Origin: Eopsaltria australis
Taxonomy: Eukaryota > Chordata > Aves > Passeriformes > Petroicidae
Length of the DNA: 64,000 nt
NCBI GenBank assembly: GCA_034509425.1
Contig: JAVTVJ010001218.1
Coordinates: forward strand, 186,001-250,000
Direction of reading: 5' to 3'
Position numbers and translations under genes: made by a program. Positions within the stretch are counted from its first letter, which is position 1. Each line of letters begins with the position of its first letter. Positions 34,927 to 45,285 of the stretch are shown piece after piece. The notes below the pieces were generated by a model. That model was not told the origin of the DNA and searched no databases. It saw only the letters and a program-made list of their open reading frames with translations.

Positions 34927-35499
34927 TGTATTAGGTCTAACTGGAATAAAGCTCACAGGCCTTGCACTGCTGTACTTTGCTTTGGTAGCTGGTGTTGATA
35001 ACAGAGCAGTGTTTTGGCTACTGCCAAGCTGTGCTGTCCCTCTGACATTCCTTCCCCCACTGAAGGGGATGGGGGTGGGCACGATCCTGGGAGGGGACAC
35101 CAGCAGGCCAGCTGAGCCCAGTCAGCCAAAGGGATATTCCATCCCATATGACATCAGATCAGATATATGAGGGAAGGAAGAGAGGAGGAGGGGGAGGCAC
35201 TCAGGACTCATCCATGTTTGCCTCCTTGAACAACCATCACGTGTGCTGGAGCCCTGCTTCCCAGGAAGTGTCCGGACATCGCTGCTGATGGGAAGTAGAG
35301 ATTGATTGTTTTCCCTTCTTGCTCTTGCGTGCACAACTTTCAACTTGCTTGTTCTATTTTTTTTCCCACTGTAATAAAACTGCCTTGACTCACCCTAAGA
35401 GTCCTTTTCAATATTATCCTCTCCCCTCTCCCAGTGGGAGGGGGAGTGATAAAGTAACTAAGTAGGCACCTGGCCCCTGGCCGGGGTTAACCCACGACA
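34927..35499 (+). mobile_element. solo LTR of an endogenous retrovirus (ERVL-like), plus orientation
   Basis: The LTR is 573 bp, starting TGTATTAGGTCTAACTGG and ending GGGGTTAACCCACGACA, flanked by perfect 5-bp copies of GCCAC. Retroviral LTR order is visible: a U3 block AGCCAAAGGGATATTCCATC, a TATA-like GATATATGAG near 35160, an AATAAA signal at 35373-35378 (CTGTAATAAAACTGCC), then a U5-like segment. 5-bp duplications fit ERVL-type integration. It is the same family as 33701-34229 but inverted. It could still act as a promoter or polyadenylation site, which cannot be judged here. Confidence 0.92.
35373..35378 (+). promoter_or_regulatory. LTR polyadenylation signal AATAAA
   Basis: Canonical hexamer in CTGTAATAAAACTGCC inside the plus-strand LTR, in the expected R-region position about 210 bp after the TATA-like box. 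Confidence 0.7.
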
Positions 35500-35504
35500 G
35501 CCAC
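35500..35504. repeat. target-site duplication, right copy (GCCAC)
   Basis: Exact copy of 34922-34926, directly following the LTR terminus ACGACA. Confidence 0.9.
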
Positions 35505-36356
35505 AAAGTGGGGGAATCTCACCCAAGTCCCCCCGTCCTCCAAAGCTGAGCTGGGAGATGTGTTCCTACCCACGCCTCCACACCAGGAAACATCTGCAGC
35601 TCTCAATCCCCCAAGTTCCCTCAGCTCCTGTCCAACACAGACCCAAGCCCTGTGTCTGGCTGGGTTTTAGCTGAGTGTCGTCTCCCATCCCTGTGTTGGG
35701 GGATCAGCTCTCGGGGAGCTATTCCCAATTTATTCCTCAAGCTGGATGCTCCGTGAGCAGGCGACAGCCGTAAGTGTTTCTTGACAGGCGCTTGGAAATA
35801 AAATGCGCCGCAGGTTGTGTTTCCTTCCTCTTAATAGGATGCAAAGCTCCGTTTTCAAAAGGATATGCTAACATTTTAAGCTCTTTTTGTTCGTATAAAT
35901 GATAATGTAGTCAACACAAGGGCCTCATCTCTCCTTGAAGTGAATATTATTCCTATTCACCTTAACATACAAGCACCAGGCTCAAGAATAAACCTCAGCC
36001 AAGCTTCTGGAGTGGGCTTATCTGAGGCTTTGCTCCCAGAGAGGAGCTGGTGGAGGGGAAGCAAAGCTGGACACTGCTGGAAAACCAAAGGAAGGACTTG
36101 AGGCCTCCTTAAATTGTACAAGCTACTGTAAAGTGCTGTGCAAAAGGAGATCTTTCAGTCCTACAAGAGTGATTTTATAGAAGAAGGATACAATAAATAA
36201 TTTGCCTGAAATAGAGAGGTCAGGGCATTGTCCAAGATGTGAGGAGATCTTTGCTGTGGGCAAACTACAGAGAAAGTGTGGTGTGAAGCCATAAAAGACA
36301 AAAAATAAAAAGCCATTGGTTTTTAGGAGCACAGCTCTTCAAACCCCTTTATCATC
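35505..36356. other. unique sequence, no gene seen
   Basis: 35.85-36.0 kb is AT-rich. Nothing recognised. Confidence 0.5.
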
Positions 36357-36676
36357 CTCCCAGTGCCTGAAGGAGCTGACAAGAAAGATGGAGAGAGACT
36401 TTGTTAAAAGGGCCTGGAATGGCAGGAAAAGGGGGAATGGCTTCCCACTGCCAGAGGGCAGGGAAAGATAGGATACTGGGAAGGAATTGTTCCCTGGGAG
36501 GGTTCCCAGAGAAGCTGTGGCTGCCCCTGGATCCCTGGCAGTGTCCAAGGCCAGGTTGGACAGGACTTGGAGCAGCCTGGGACAGTGGGAGGTGTCCCTG
36601 CCATGGCAGGGGTGGGACTGGATGGGCTTTAAGGTCCCTTCCAACCCAAACCATTCCATGACTCTGACACTGTGAC
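36357..36676 (+). mobile_element. CR1 LINE fragment, 3' end
   Basis: CCTCCCAGTGCCTGAAGGAG, GGAATGGCTTCCCACTGCCA, GGAAGGAATTGTTCCCTGGG and the end GGTCCCTTCCAACCCAAACC. The GGCCCTGGCACAGGGTGCCC block is deleted (GAGGGTTCCCAGAGAAG). It is plus oriented and 5'-truncated. Confidence 0.93.
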
Positions 36677-38700
36677 TGTTCAGGCTCGTGGTGCTTTTCC
36701 ATACTTTAGGACCAGGATTCCCTCCACATGCCAGCCCCTCTGAACAAATCCATCCTGCTGTCTCCAAAAGACATTCCTGGCAAAGCACACGAGCAGCACT
36801 CAGAGCCGGGGAGGGAGGAGTTGAAACCCTGCAGCTTTTCCTGCTCGAGAGGTTTTGGAAGGCGCTGTTGTCTCGTTGTTTTCAGCGCCCGGGCTCCTCA
36901 TCACACCTGTCTTACACACAACCCCTGACAGGTTCACAGACAGACCTGTCTGCCTGCTCCTGGATTACAAAGGAAGGATCAATTCCAGCCTGTCAATCCC
37001 TCCGTTTCATTAGCGACTGATTGGGAGGCATCACATCCTGTCTTCCAAGAGTCAAACCCGTAAACAAGACAACATTGTTAAAAAATAAAAATAAAAAAAA
37101 CCCAACAACCGAACCACTAAAAAACAACTAATAAAAAGCCCAGACTGCCAGATGCCAGGGATTGCTCTGAGACTGCAACAGGAATAACGATTTGGGAGAT
37201 AATTGAGCTATTCCTGTTGGCCATAAAACCACAGCTCTGGTGGGACAGGCAAAAAGAGGTTTCCCAACGTTACAGGACACCTTGGAAGATGATTTTCCTT
37301 ATAGGATGAGCAGGAAAAAAGGTGCCAGAAGGAGAGAAGGGGAATTGCTCAGAGAAACATCCCTCTCTCCCTAGATTTTCAATACAACCTCACCATTTCC
37401 AAAGCTGGGGAGGTGCTGGCTGGGTTCCTCAGGAAGGACTAAACTCGTCCATGTTTTTTCCTAAAGCACCAACTGTCACGACTGTCAATTCAGCTCCTTT
37501 CATGGAGATTAGAATTCATTTGCAAAAGGAGAAAGAAAATGGGGAGAAAAATAAAAAAAACAAAGACAAAAAAGGAAAGAAAAGGTATTTAATTGGCAAC
37601 TGAATTCTTCATGAAACAAAGAGATGGATTCATGCAAAGAAGAATAGGGAGAGCTGTTTTGATATCTGAATTTTAATGACTCCATGGCATCCCTATTTGT
37701 TATGTATCTGCTTTCGAAATGTCACGGCTGGCTCTAGTGGTAATTACTGAATTTCAACATTTATAGAAAAGCAGCACATACAGTATGGAGATAATTGCCC
37801 AGTTGGAGAGTTATGAAGGATCCAGGTTCCCCCCCCCGCCCTCCTCCCTCCTTCTGCGACTACAGAATTTTGGTAATTATCACTAGAGCCACTTGTTAAA
37901 AAATCAGAAAGCAGGTAAACAACAAACACCAGTGTAGTTTATTCATTAAAATTCAAAAAACACATCATCATATTGATCTTGAAATTACAAACTGCTGCAG
38001 CTTGCAAAAAGCAGGGCCCTCCCGCTACCCTGGCGTTTAGTGTTGCTGTACATCATACACTGAGACACTTTCCTGATAGGAATTGTTATGTAATAAACAC
38101 TATTGTGGGGCACTTACAGGTAAAATAAATCGATTTATCCAGGTTATAACATCAGCCATGATCAGAACACAAATCCCAGGGCTTGGGGTGGATCTGTTGT
38201 CAGCACAAAGCAGGGAGCACCCACCAGGCTGCAGCTCTCCAAGGAGAAACACACTCCAAAACGTTTGGGGAGTTTGATGTTTGTGTTTTGGCTTGAACTC
38301 CGCATGCCCTTTGGCTATGGTGTGTCCCAAAATGTTCCTGAATCCATACAAAATCACCGGGGAAAGGGCAGCTCAGCTCTGCCTCTGCCCTGCTTTCACC
38401 CACACCACTCCTGCTCTTTGTAGGAAACGCTCTCCCCATCTCGCAGACAGGAAAATCCAGACACACAGATATAAATCCCCTCTTGATTTCTCACAGTTCA
38501 TCACTCGAGGGCTGCGTGATGTCCCACCCCTCCCTCGTGCCCCACCCCAGGAGTCACAGCAGCACCCACAGCAGAGCCAGCAGCTGGCTCCACACAGAAT
38601 TCAGGCTCAGCTTCAAACAGCCCCAGGTTCTGAGTTTCCAGAACATGGGATTTTTCTGACGTTCCGATCTTTAATCAAAGTCAGGTACAAAGAAAACTCG
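36677..38700. other. unique sequence with A-rich tracts and an inverted repeat
   Basis: A-rich low-complexity tracts lie at about 37079-37135 and 37535-37590. The inverted repeat at 37729-37891 is listed separately. 37.6-38.2 kb is repeat-free and AT-rich and may be conserved non-coding sequence. No gene seen. Confidence 0.5.
37729..37891. repeat. 163-bp inverted-repeat structure with about 25-bp arms
   Basis: The left arm at 37729-37753 starts TGGCTCTAGTGGTAATTACT and the right arm at 37866-37891 ends GGTAATTATCACTAGAGCCA. The arms are complementary except for about three bases near the inner end. The interior includes a C-rich block near 37830-37855. It could be a small non-autonomous DNA transposon (MITE) or one of the palindromic conserved vertebrate elements; no target duplication is clear. 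Not identified. Confidence 0.8.
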
Positions 38701-39300
38701 CCTGCTTAGAAGTGGGGATGTGTTAGAAGCAGGGGCACGGGTTGGGGAAGGTAAACACACAGGGATATAATTAAAGGAGAAACGACAGTTAACAATGAGA
38801 ATCTCCCGGCTTTTACAAAAACACAGAAGGAAAAGACCATTATACAGACACAGGAGATAAGTGGATCCAGCACAGATAAGACTGACAGAGGGAAATTGGA
38901 GGCAGAAGAGGATAAGAAGCTGACATCGACACTTACAATATTTACTTTTGCATCTGTGTTCACAAATGAAGAGGATGAGGATTTGCCTAAGTCAGGGATC
39001 AGATCCCCGGAGAGAGGAGGAGAGGAATTAGGGAGTGTGCAGATAACACAAGAAATGGTCAATAAGAGCTTAGGGGAAGCTAAACTGACACAAAGCATTA
39101 GGGACCAGATGGCAACATGTGCACGAGGGATTTACCGAACAGGGGAAGCAATGACAGGGCAGGACTTCAGCCCCATGGATTCCCTGAAAATGGGTGAGAC
39201 AGGGAACAGAGAGTTCCAGCAGCAGGTGGACATTTACACCAGAACCATCAGTGATCTCTCAAAGACCCCATTACTCTGACAACTCTCCTGGTGATGCTAC
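38701..39300 (+). mobile_element. possible relic of an old CR1/L2-like LINE ORF
   Basis: A 127-codon open frame (38896-39279) contains FTFASVFTNEED at 38941 onwards. FASVFT-type words are characteristic of the linker between endonuclease and reverse transcriptase in CR1/L2-clade ORF2 proteins. Charged residues are plentiful, unlike the other spurious frames. The reverse transcriptase motifs expected downstream are not visible, so the assignment rests on one motif. An alternative is an unrecognised exon. Confidence 0.33.
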
Positions 39301-42300
39301 AGACAGCAGGGTGGATTATCCCAGCTGCCTAAGGCAGTATTTTTTTTTTGACAGAAAAGTCACTAATTTCATTGCTGCGAGGCCTCCTCTTGAACTGCTC
39401 CTCCCACCTTTATTTTTACTATTCAAAGCTTAGCCTGTCCAGGAGAGAATTAAAATTTTGGTGTTTTCTGAGGGCTTAAAACTAAATCATAGATGGAAAA
39501 ATCAGGGCTGAGCTGGCTTTCTCAAACCACCTCTCAGTGAGACAGTTAATTGTAATTAAATCCATCTTTATTTAAGACCAAATGTAAGATTTGCTTAACT
39601 TAAGCCTCCCTCCAAAACCAACACATGTGACCACCCCAAAGCCAGAGTGGTGCCTCCATCAATTCAAACCTTAATGCTGGGGGAATGTAGAGAGAATCAG
39701 CTGCCCATCGGCTGGAAGAAGAGTATTTATTTGGGAGCTCGTTTATTAAGGGGAAAGAAAGGCTTGAAAATGCCCAGGTTCATTAAGAACAGCCAGAATG
39801 ATCTGATGAGAAGCAGATCAATCCTTATTAACTTGTTGGGAGCCTTCGAAGAGATTACTTGGGTTGGTGGTCACGGGAGCTGTGATTGGCACCTCTCGCT
39901 GGCCGGGGAGTCACGGACCAGCCCAATGGGAACCCCTGGGAAAGCCTGGGGAGAGAAATGAGATCCACAAGGACACCCTACCGTGTCAGGGGCTGCTCTG
40001 ATATCCTGTGTGAGGCTCCCTGGGTGAGTCAGGAGCAGTTTTACAGCAGTTTTACAGCCCACTCTGCCCACAGCCTGCAGGGTGATTTAATGAATTTATT
40101 GCCTCATCTGGACACACGTTTGTAGTGTAACCCCCAGCTTTGCCCATTTTATGGCACCTTCCAACTCTCTGCCTAACCCACAACTCAGCTCTATGACTCC
40201 CTGGCAGGTCTGAGCACCCTTCTCCTACTAAAGCCTCTCCTAGAGCCAAGGGAACAGGAATCTGGCCAGAAACACGATGGAATGTCTGAATTTGAAATAT
40301 TACACACACCAGGCAGGATCCTAAGTCTGGACATCCTTCACCCTCAGCTTGTACCCAGCAGTCCAGATTGAGCAAGACATGATGTCATGGAAATATTCTC
40401 CATTGCCATTCCAGAGGGAACCAGGGCTGGGTTGGTGATAATCAAATAACACTCCAGAAAATACAAATCCCTCCACCGTCATTAGGGATGAATGGTATGG
40501 AGACAAAGCAGTGGAACAGGATAATGAGGTGTGCAGTGGAGGAGGCTGGGAGCCTGCCAGACAGGGAGGATGCCACTTCCTATCATTTTTCATTGGTAAA
40601 ATTGATAGATTGTGCCACCAGCCTCTCCCCCAGTTCTACATTCATCCCAATTAAGGAATCGTGACTGATGTCCTCAAGGAATGAAAGTGTCACAGTCCTC
40701 AGCTGGGGCGGAGCAACTTTGCCTCCCAACTCCCACAGCTGCTGGACAAGAAGCTCTTGCCCCACCTGACGTCCTGATTCTTCCACACAACAGGAAAAGA
40801 ACGTTTCTCATGTCCCTGGAATGTTTTCTTGTTCTTGAGCGGGTGAGAAGCTGAGCTCACACCTCTCCCGCTCCTCTGTGCCCACCTTTGCAGAATGAGG
40901 TCTGCACCCTGCAGAGAGGATGATGCCCCACCACAACCCCTCTAGACTGCTGCCAAAATCCCAGGCAGTGTCTGGAGCACGGTTTCCTGTGTGGGTGGTG
41001 ACACACCGCCAGTGACGGGTGCCAGACGGGATAAAGCAAACTTGGGATCTCATGCATGGAACTCATTAAGTTGACTTTGTAAGGAACACCCCGATAACAC
41101 CCCTCAGAGAGGTGCCGCAAACCCAGATCTTACAAGGCAGCAGAGACTCCCTCTCTCACACCTGACTAAGTCCCCTAATCACAGGCAAAACTTCAATCAG
41201 CACTTACAACAATCCCACAACACAAATCCATCCGACGCTCCATTAATGCTCGCAGTATGACTTGTTATCCACAAAGGAAACACTGCTGGGTGATAATGAA
41301 GGCGTTCGATTGGGATTTCGAGATGAGCAACAAGAAGTGCCTGGTTACCAGAGCGTGACACTCCAAGCTGGGATAAATAAGCTCTTGATTGCTGCGCTCA
41401 GCCCGAGTCACCTGTGGCTCCACTGAAGAGCCTCTACTCGCCCACTGCCACTGTCAACTGGCTGGGATGACCACAAAGCCATGGCTCTGCTCCCTCTTTT
41501 CTTTCTCCCAGCCAAGCCCTGGGCTTTTCTGGCACAGGACTCACATGTCTGCATCACCACCGATGCCATGAAACCCAGCGAGATCACGGGAAGCACCAAA
41601 GCAGAAGTGGCTCACTGTGAGTGGAGCATTATCTCCATTAATTGAGGCTGGGTAAGAGCTGTACAGCCCAATTTTTACCCATCATTCTCTCGAGAGGACC
41701 AGCTCACCTCTGTGGGCTCCAAGCCAGCACTAAGGCGGGGGTTTTCATGCCCTGCTCAGGAATCTTCATTAAAGCACCCTGGCATTTCTGCCAGCACAGG
41801 GTCACAGTTGTGCTGCGCAGCCTCATTGTCTGCACTGGAGCAGAACAAAGGAGAGGAAAATCACAGAAATACATTGTTTTTCCTGACATGAGGCTCATGG
41901 AGGGGCTGGCATCACTGAGGACTTGCCCTCTTCACTGCTGGCTGCAGCTGCCCCGTGGAAGGCAGCCCCCTCCCCTGCACCACTGAGCACCAGTGTCTCA
42001 TCTCACCTGCCTGGCTTGGGATGTAAAAAAGCCCTTCCTGAGCCTAGACTGCAAAAGACTAATAATTCTCCTGGCAACTGGAGTCCTGGCTGGAAGCCTT
42101 ATTTTATTGCTTTCCTGCTACTTTTTTGCTCACAAGACAAGGAAAACGTCAGAGAAATCTAAAAGCCCTCCTATTTTCATATTCATTGGCAGAGAAAGCA
42201 GTGAACTTTCATCTTCCCTCAGCATTTATTTAGGGCAGCTTTGCTGGGGCAATTCAGAACACAATAATAATAATGATGATAAAAAATATAAATATATAAT

Positions 42301-44854
42301 AGTCTGACATATGTGCATATGACCATCATTAGCAGGGAAGAATTTGGGGCTGAGTGAAATCAGAAGAGAACAGAACTCTCCAGGCAATGCTCTGCCACCC
42401 ACAGGTTTGCCTTCCTTTCTCTCACAGATGAAAAACATTTCAAAACTCGAGAGACATGTTTGGAGACAGTCCCCACTCACTGGCTATAAAATGGGGATGT
42501 GTCCCCCCAAAACACCAGCTCACTTCTCTTGGTGTGTGTGGAAGCACAACCTGACCTTGGGTGGGTTTGGGAGGAATCAAAGGTTGGTTTGGGTGCTGAG
42601 GGTGAGTGAGGGCAGTTGATGCTGAGAGGGAGGAGCAGTTTGGGACAGACAATAAACACCTCAGGCTTCAGGCCTTGAAGCAGTTTTTGGCAATTAGGAG
42701 TTAGTGCAGCATCTGTCTGGAGGCAGGGGACCTTCACCTCTGCCTGCTGCAGCATCTTCTCCAATCTTCCTCAGAAATCCCTAACGCTGGCCCCAGGCAG
42801 TGACAGGACACAGAGGCAGCTCCTCCAGAGCACCAGGGCTCACTGGAATTGTCCTCCCTGGCAGCTGTGGGGACTGTCACCAAGCCCAGTTCCCATGCTC
42901 TGACACTGAAGCAGCTCTCCCAGGGATTCCCTTTCTCCCTACACCACACTGGCCACTGCACAAAATGTTCCTCCCACTCCCAAACCCCGCAAAACGCAGG
43001 ATACTGGTGAGGCAGTAGATAAGTGTGCTACACACAGCAAAATATTACACCTGCAATCCCACCCACCTTGTAAAATCTCCTATAATCAGCTCCAAAAAGC
43101 TTGGAGTTGGTCAGGAAGGGTCAGCTGAGCAGCTGATGGGGGCTCTGCCCCATATACCTGTAGGTGCTTTACTCACCCCCCTTCCTTTTATTTTTAATAT
43201 CATCACTGCTCTAAAAATAAAATCAACTTGACACTGATGAAAGCTGAAAAACCCCACCAGACCAGTTTCTCTATGTGCCTGACTCCAGGGCCCCTTGATC
43301 AAATTGTTTTCCTTCTCCCTGCTGATCCCCACAAACTCCTCAGCTCTGCCCAGGGGGGACAGGGCTGGAAATGGAAGCCCAGGTTTCCCTCTGGCATTGA
43401 GCTGTCAGAGACAGCTCCGTGAGCATCATCAGTTCTGTGCCTGCTCCTCGGGAGTGAAACACGGCTTTGGAAATGGAAATGAAAGATTTCTTTCCCATTC
43501 TCTCCCCCCTGTCTCTTTTCCGTGCCAAACCTGTAACAAGCTGGAGATGGGAAGTGCCAGGGATAGATGAAAATAGAAGGAAAATAGCTGATGGTATTTC
43601 AGCTAAAGCAGCCCTAGGATGAGGCAGGGAGCATCTCCCAAGGGACCCCGGACCCTCACAGCAAAGCCCTGAGAACAGGGAGGTTATTTCTCCCACAGGA
43701 AACAGTCCTGCCTCAATTAGCAAATATTTCAGCCCAGACGGAGCAGAATGATTATCTACCATAACTATCACTGCTACCTTCACCTGCACAAAACCCTGCC
43801 TGGCTCCACAGCCCTTCCCTCTCCTCCCAAAGCACATCCCAACTCTCAGACTTCACCAGCTCCTTCTCCTTTCAAGGCTGATCAACCTTGGCCTGTAAAC
43901 GAGATGAGTGGCTGCAACAGTTGCTCCTTTACGAGATCAGTCCTGCAGCATCTTTAGGAGGTTGGGGGGAGAGAGCGAGGAGAAATAACACATTCTGCTG
44001 CCACTGGAAACCAAATTATTCACCAGCCAACATGAAAAACCCACTCATGAATTGACCATGGCTTGCTCATCACTCCCACTTGATATTTATCACTGGGATG
44101 TTTCACCAAATGAATCCTGTCACCAGCCTTTGCAGGCAGTTGCCAAGTCCTAGGAGCAGCTGCAAATCTTCATTAATAAAATTTCAGGATGTGCTTTGTT
44201 TGGACTGGAGACTGCCACTTCCCATTCTGCCCCCTGCAAGTGCGAGGTGGCACTGAAAGTTGTGTGCAAAAAAAGGCCTGGAAATTTTACATGAAAACAG
44301 ATGTTAGGAAATGCCATCATCCAGCCCGTGCTCCAGGAAACAGCATCAACATTGCCCAGTGATGGGCCTTGGAATCTGAATGCTGCAAGGGATATGTTCA
44401 CACTTAATGGGGTCCTTCCAAGGTGGTGGGACAGTGGGATCACATCTGCTGCTGTGGGGTGGCTGTGGAGGTGTGAGGGCTGGGTCTGAGAGATGCCACA
44501 GGCAGCACCTGGCTCTCCTCAGGTCAGGAGCTCTGTGGCCCCAGAGCGTCAGACCGATCCTGCAAATTCCCTGAGTTTGGTGTTCCCTTCATGCAGAGAC
44601 ACAGAGCACTGACTAGAGGATAAACAAAGCTATCCCAAACAGCTCAGATGGAGATAGGAAAAAGCTAAACCAGCACAGAACATTCTCCCTCTGCCATTCC
44701 CAAAACCGGGTGTGTGGGGCAGGTGAGATGGAACCAGGCTGCTGCTCTTGGCCTGAGCCTTCTGCCAAGATGTATTTATACCTCTAGGAACACACACTCA
44801 TGATACCCAAAGGGCAGGAGGGAGACAAAGCAACACTTCCAGGCAGCCAGGAGG
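39301..44854. other. 5.5 kb unique sequence, no supported gene
   Basis: No CR1 or LTR recognised. Two open frames look less random than the rest: minus 40583-40786 and plus 41993-42307 (a hydrophobic run followed by a basic segment). Neither has clear exon boundaries. A short AT tract lies at about 42262-42300. Confidence 0.5.
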
Positions 44855-45285
44855 GTTCACAGAATATCCTGAGCTCGAATGGACCCACCAGGATCACCCA
44901 GTCCAACTCCTTGCCCTGCCCAGACACCCCAACAACCCCACCCTGTGCATCCCTGGCAGCGCTGTCCAAACCCTCCTGGAGCTCTGGCAGCCTCAGGGCC
45001 GTGCCCATTCCCTGGGGAGCCTGGGCAGTGCCCAGCACCCTCTGGGGGAAGAACCTTGCCCTGCTCTGCAGCCTGAGCCTGCCCTGGCCCAGCTCCTGCC
45101 ATTCCCTGAGCTCCTGTCCCTGTCCCAGAGAGCAGAGATGGGGCTGTCCCTCAGGAGGAGCTGCGGCCCCTGGTGATTTCTGATCTCAGACTCCTCCAGC
45201 TGAACAAGCCAAGTTTCCTCAGCCACTCCTTGTGTAGCCCCTTGAGATCCTTCACCATCTCAGTCTCAACTGTGTTTTGGAGTGG
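44855..45285 (-). mobile_element. CR1 LINE fragment, same subtype as the 19.6 kb copy
   Basis: TTCACAGAATATCCTGAGCT, GTCCAACTCCTTGCCCTGCC, CCCTGTGCATCCCTGGCAGC and GCTGTCCAAACCCTCCTGGA. It extends further 5' in the element (AGAGCAGAGATGGGGCTGTC, TCCAGCTGAACAAGCCAAGT) than the 19.6 kb copy. The right boundary is approximate. Non-coding, minus strand. Confidence 0.9.

Noticed and set aside
33701..35499. One provirus or single 1.8-kb LTR spanning both LTR segments
   Set aside because: Outer flanks TCCAC/GCCAC match at only 4 of 5 bases, while the inner LTR has its own perfect GCCAC duplication, and the two LTRs point in opposite directions.
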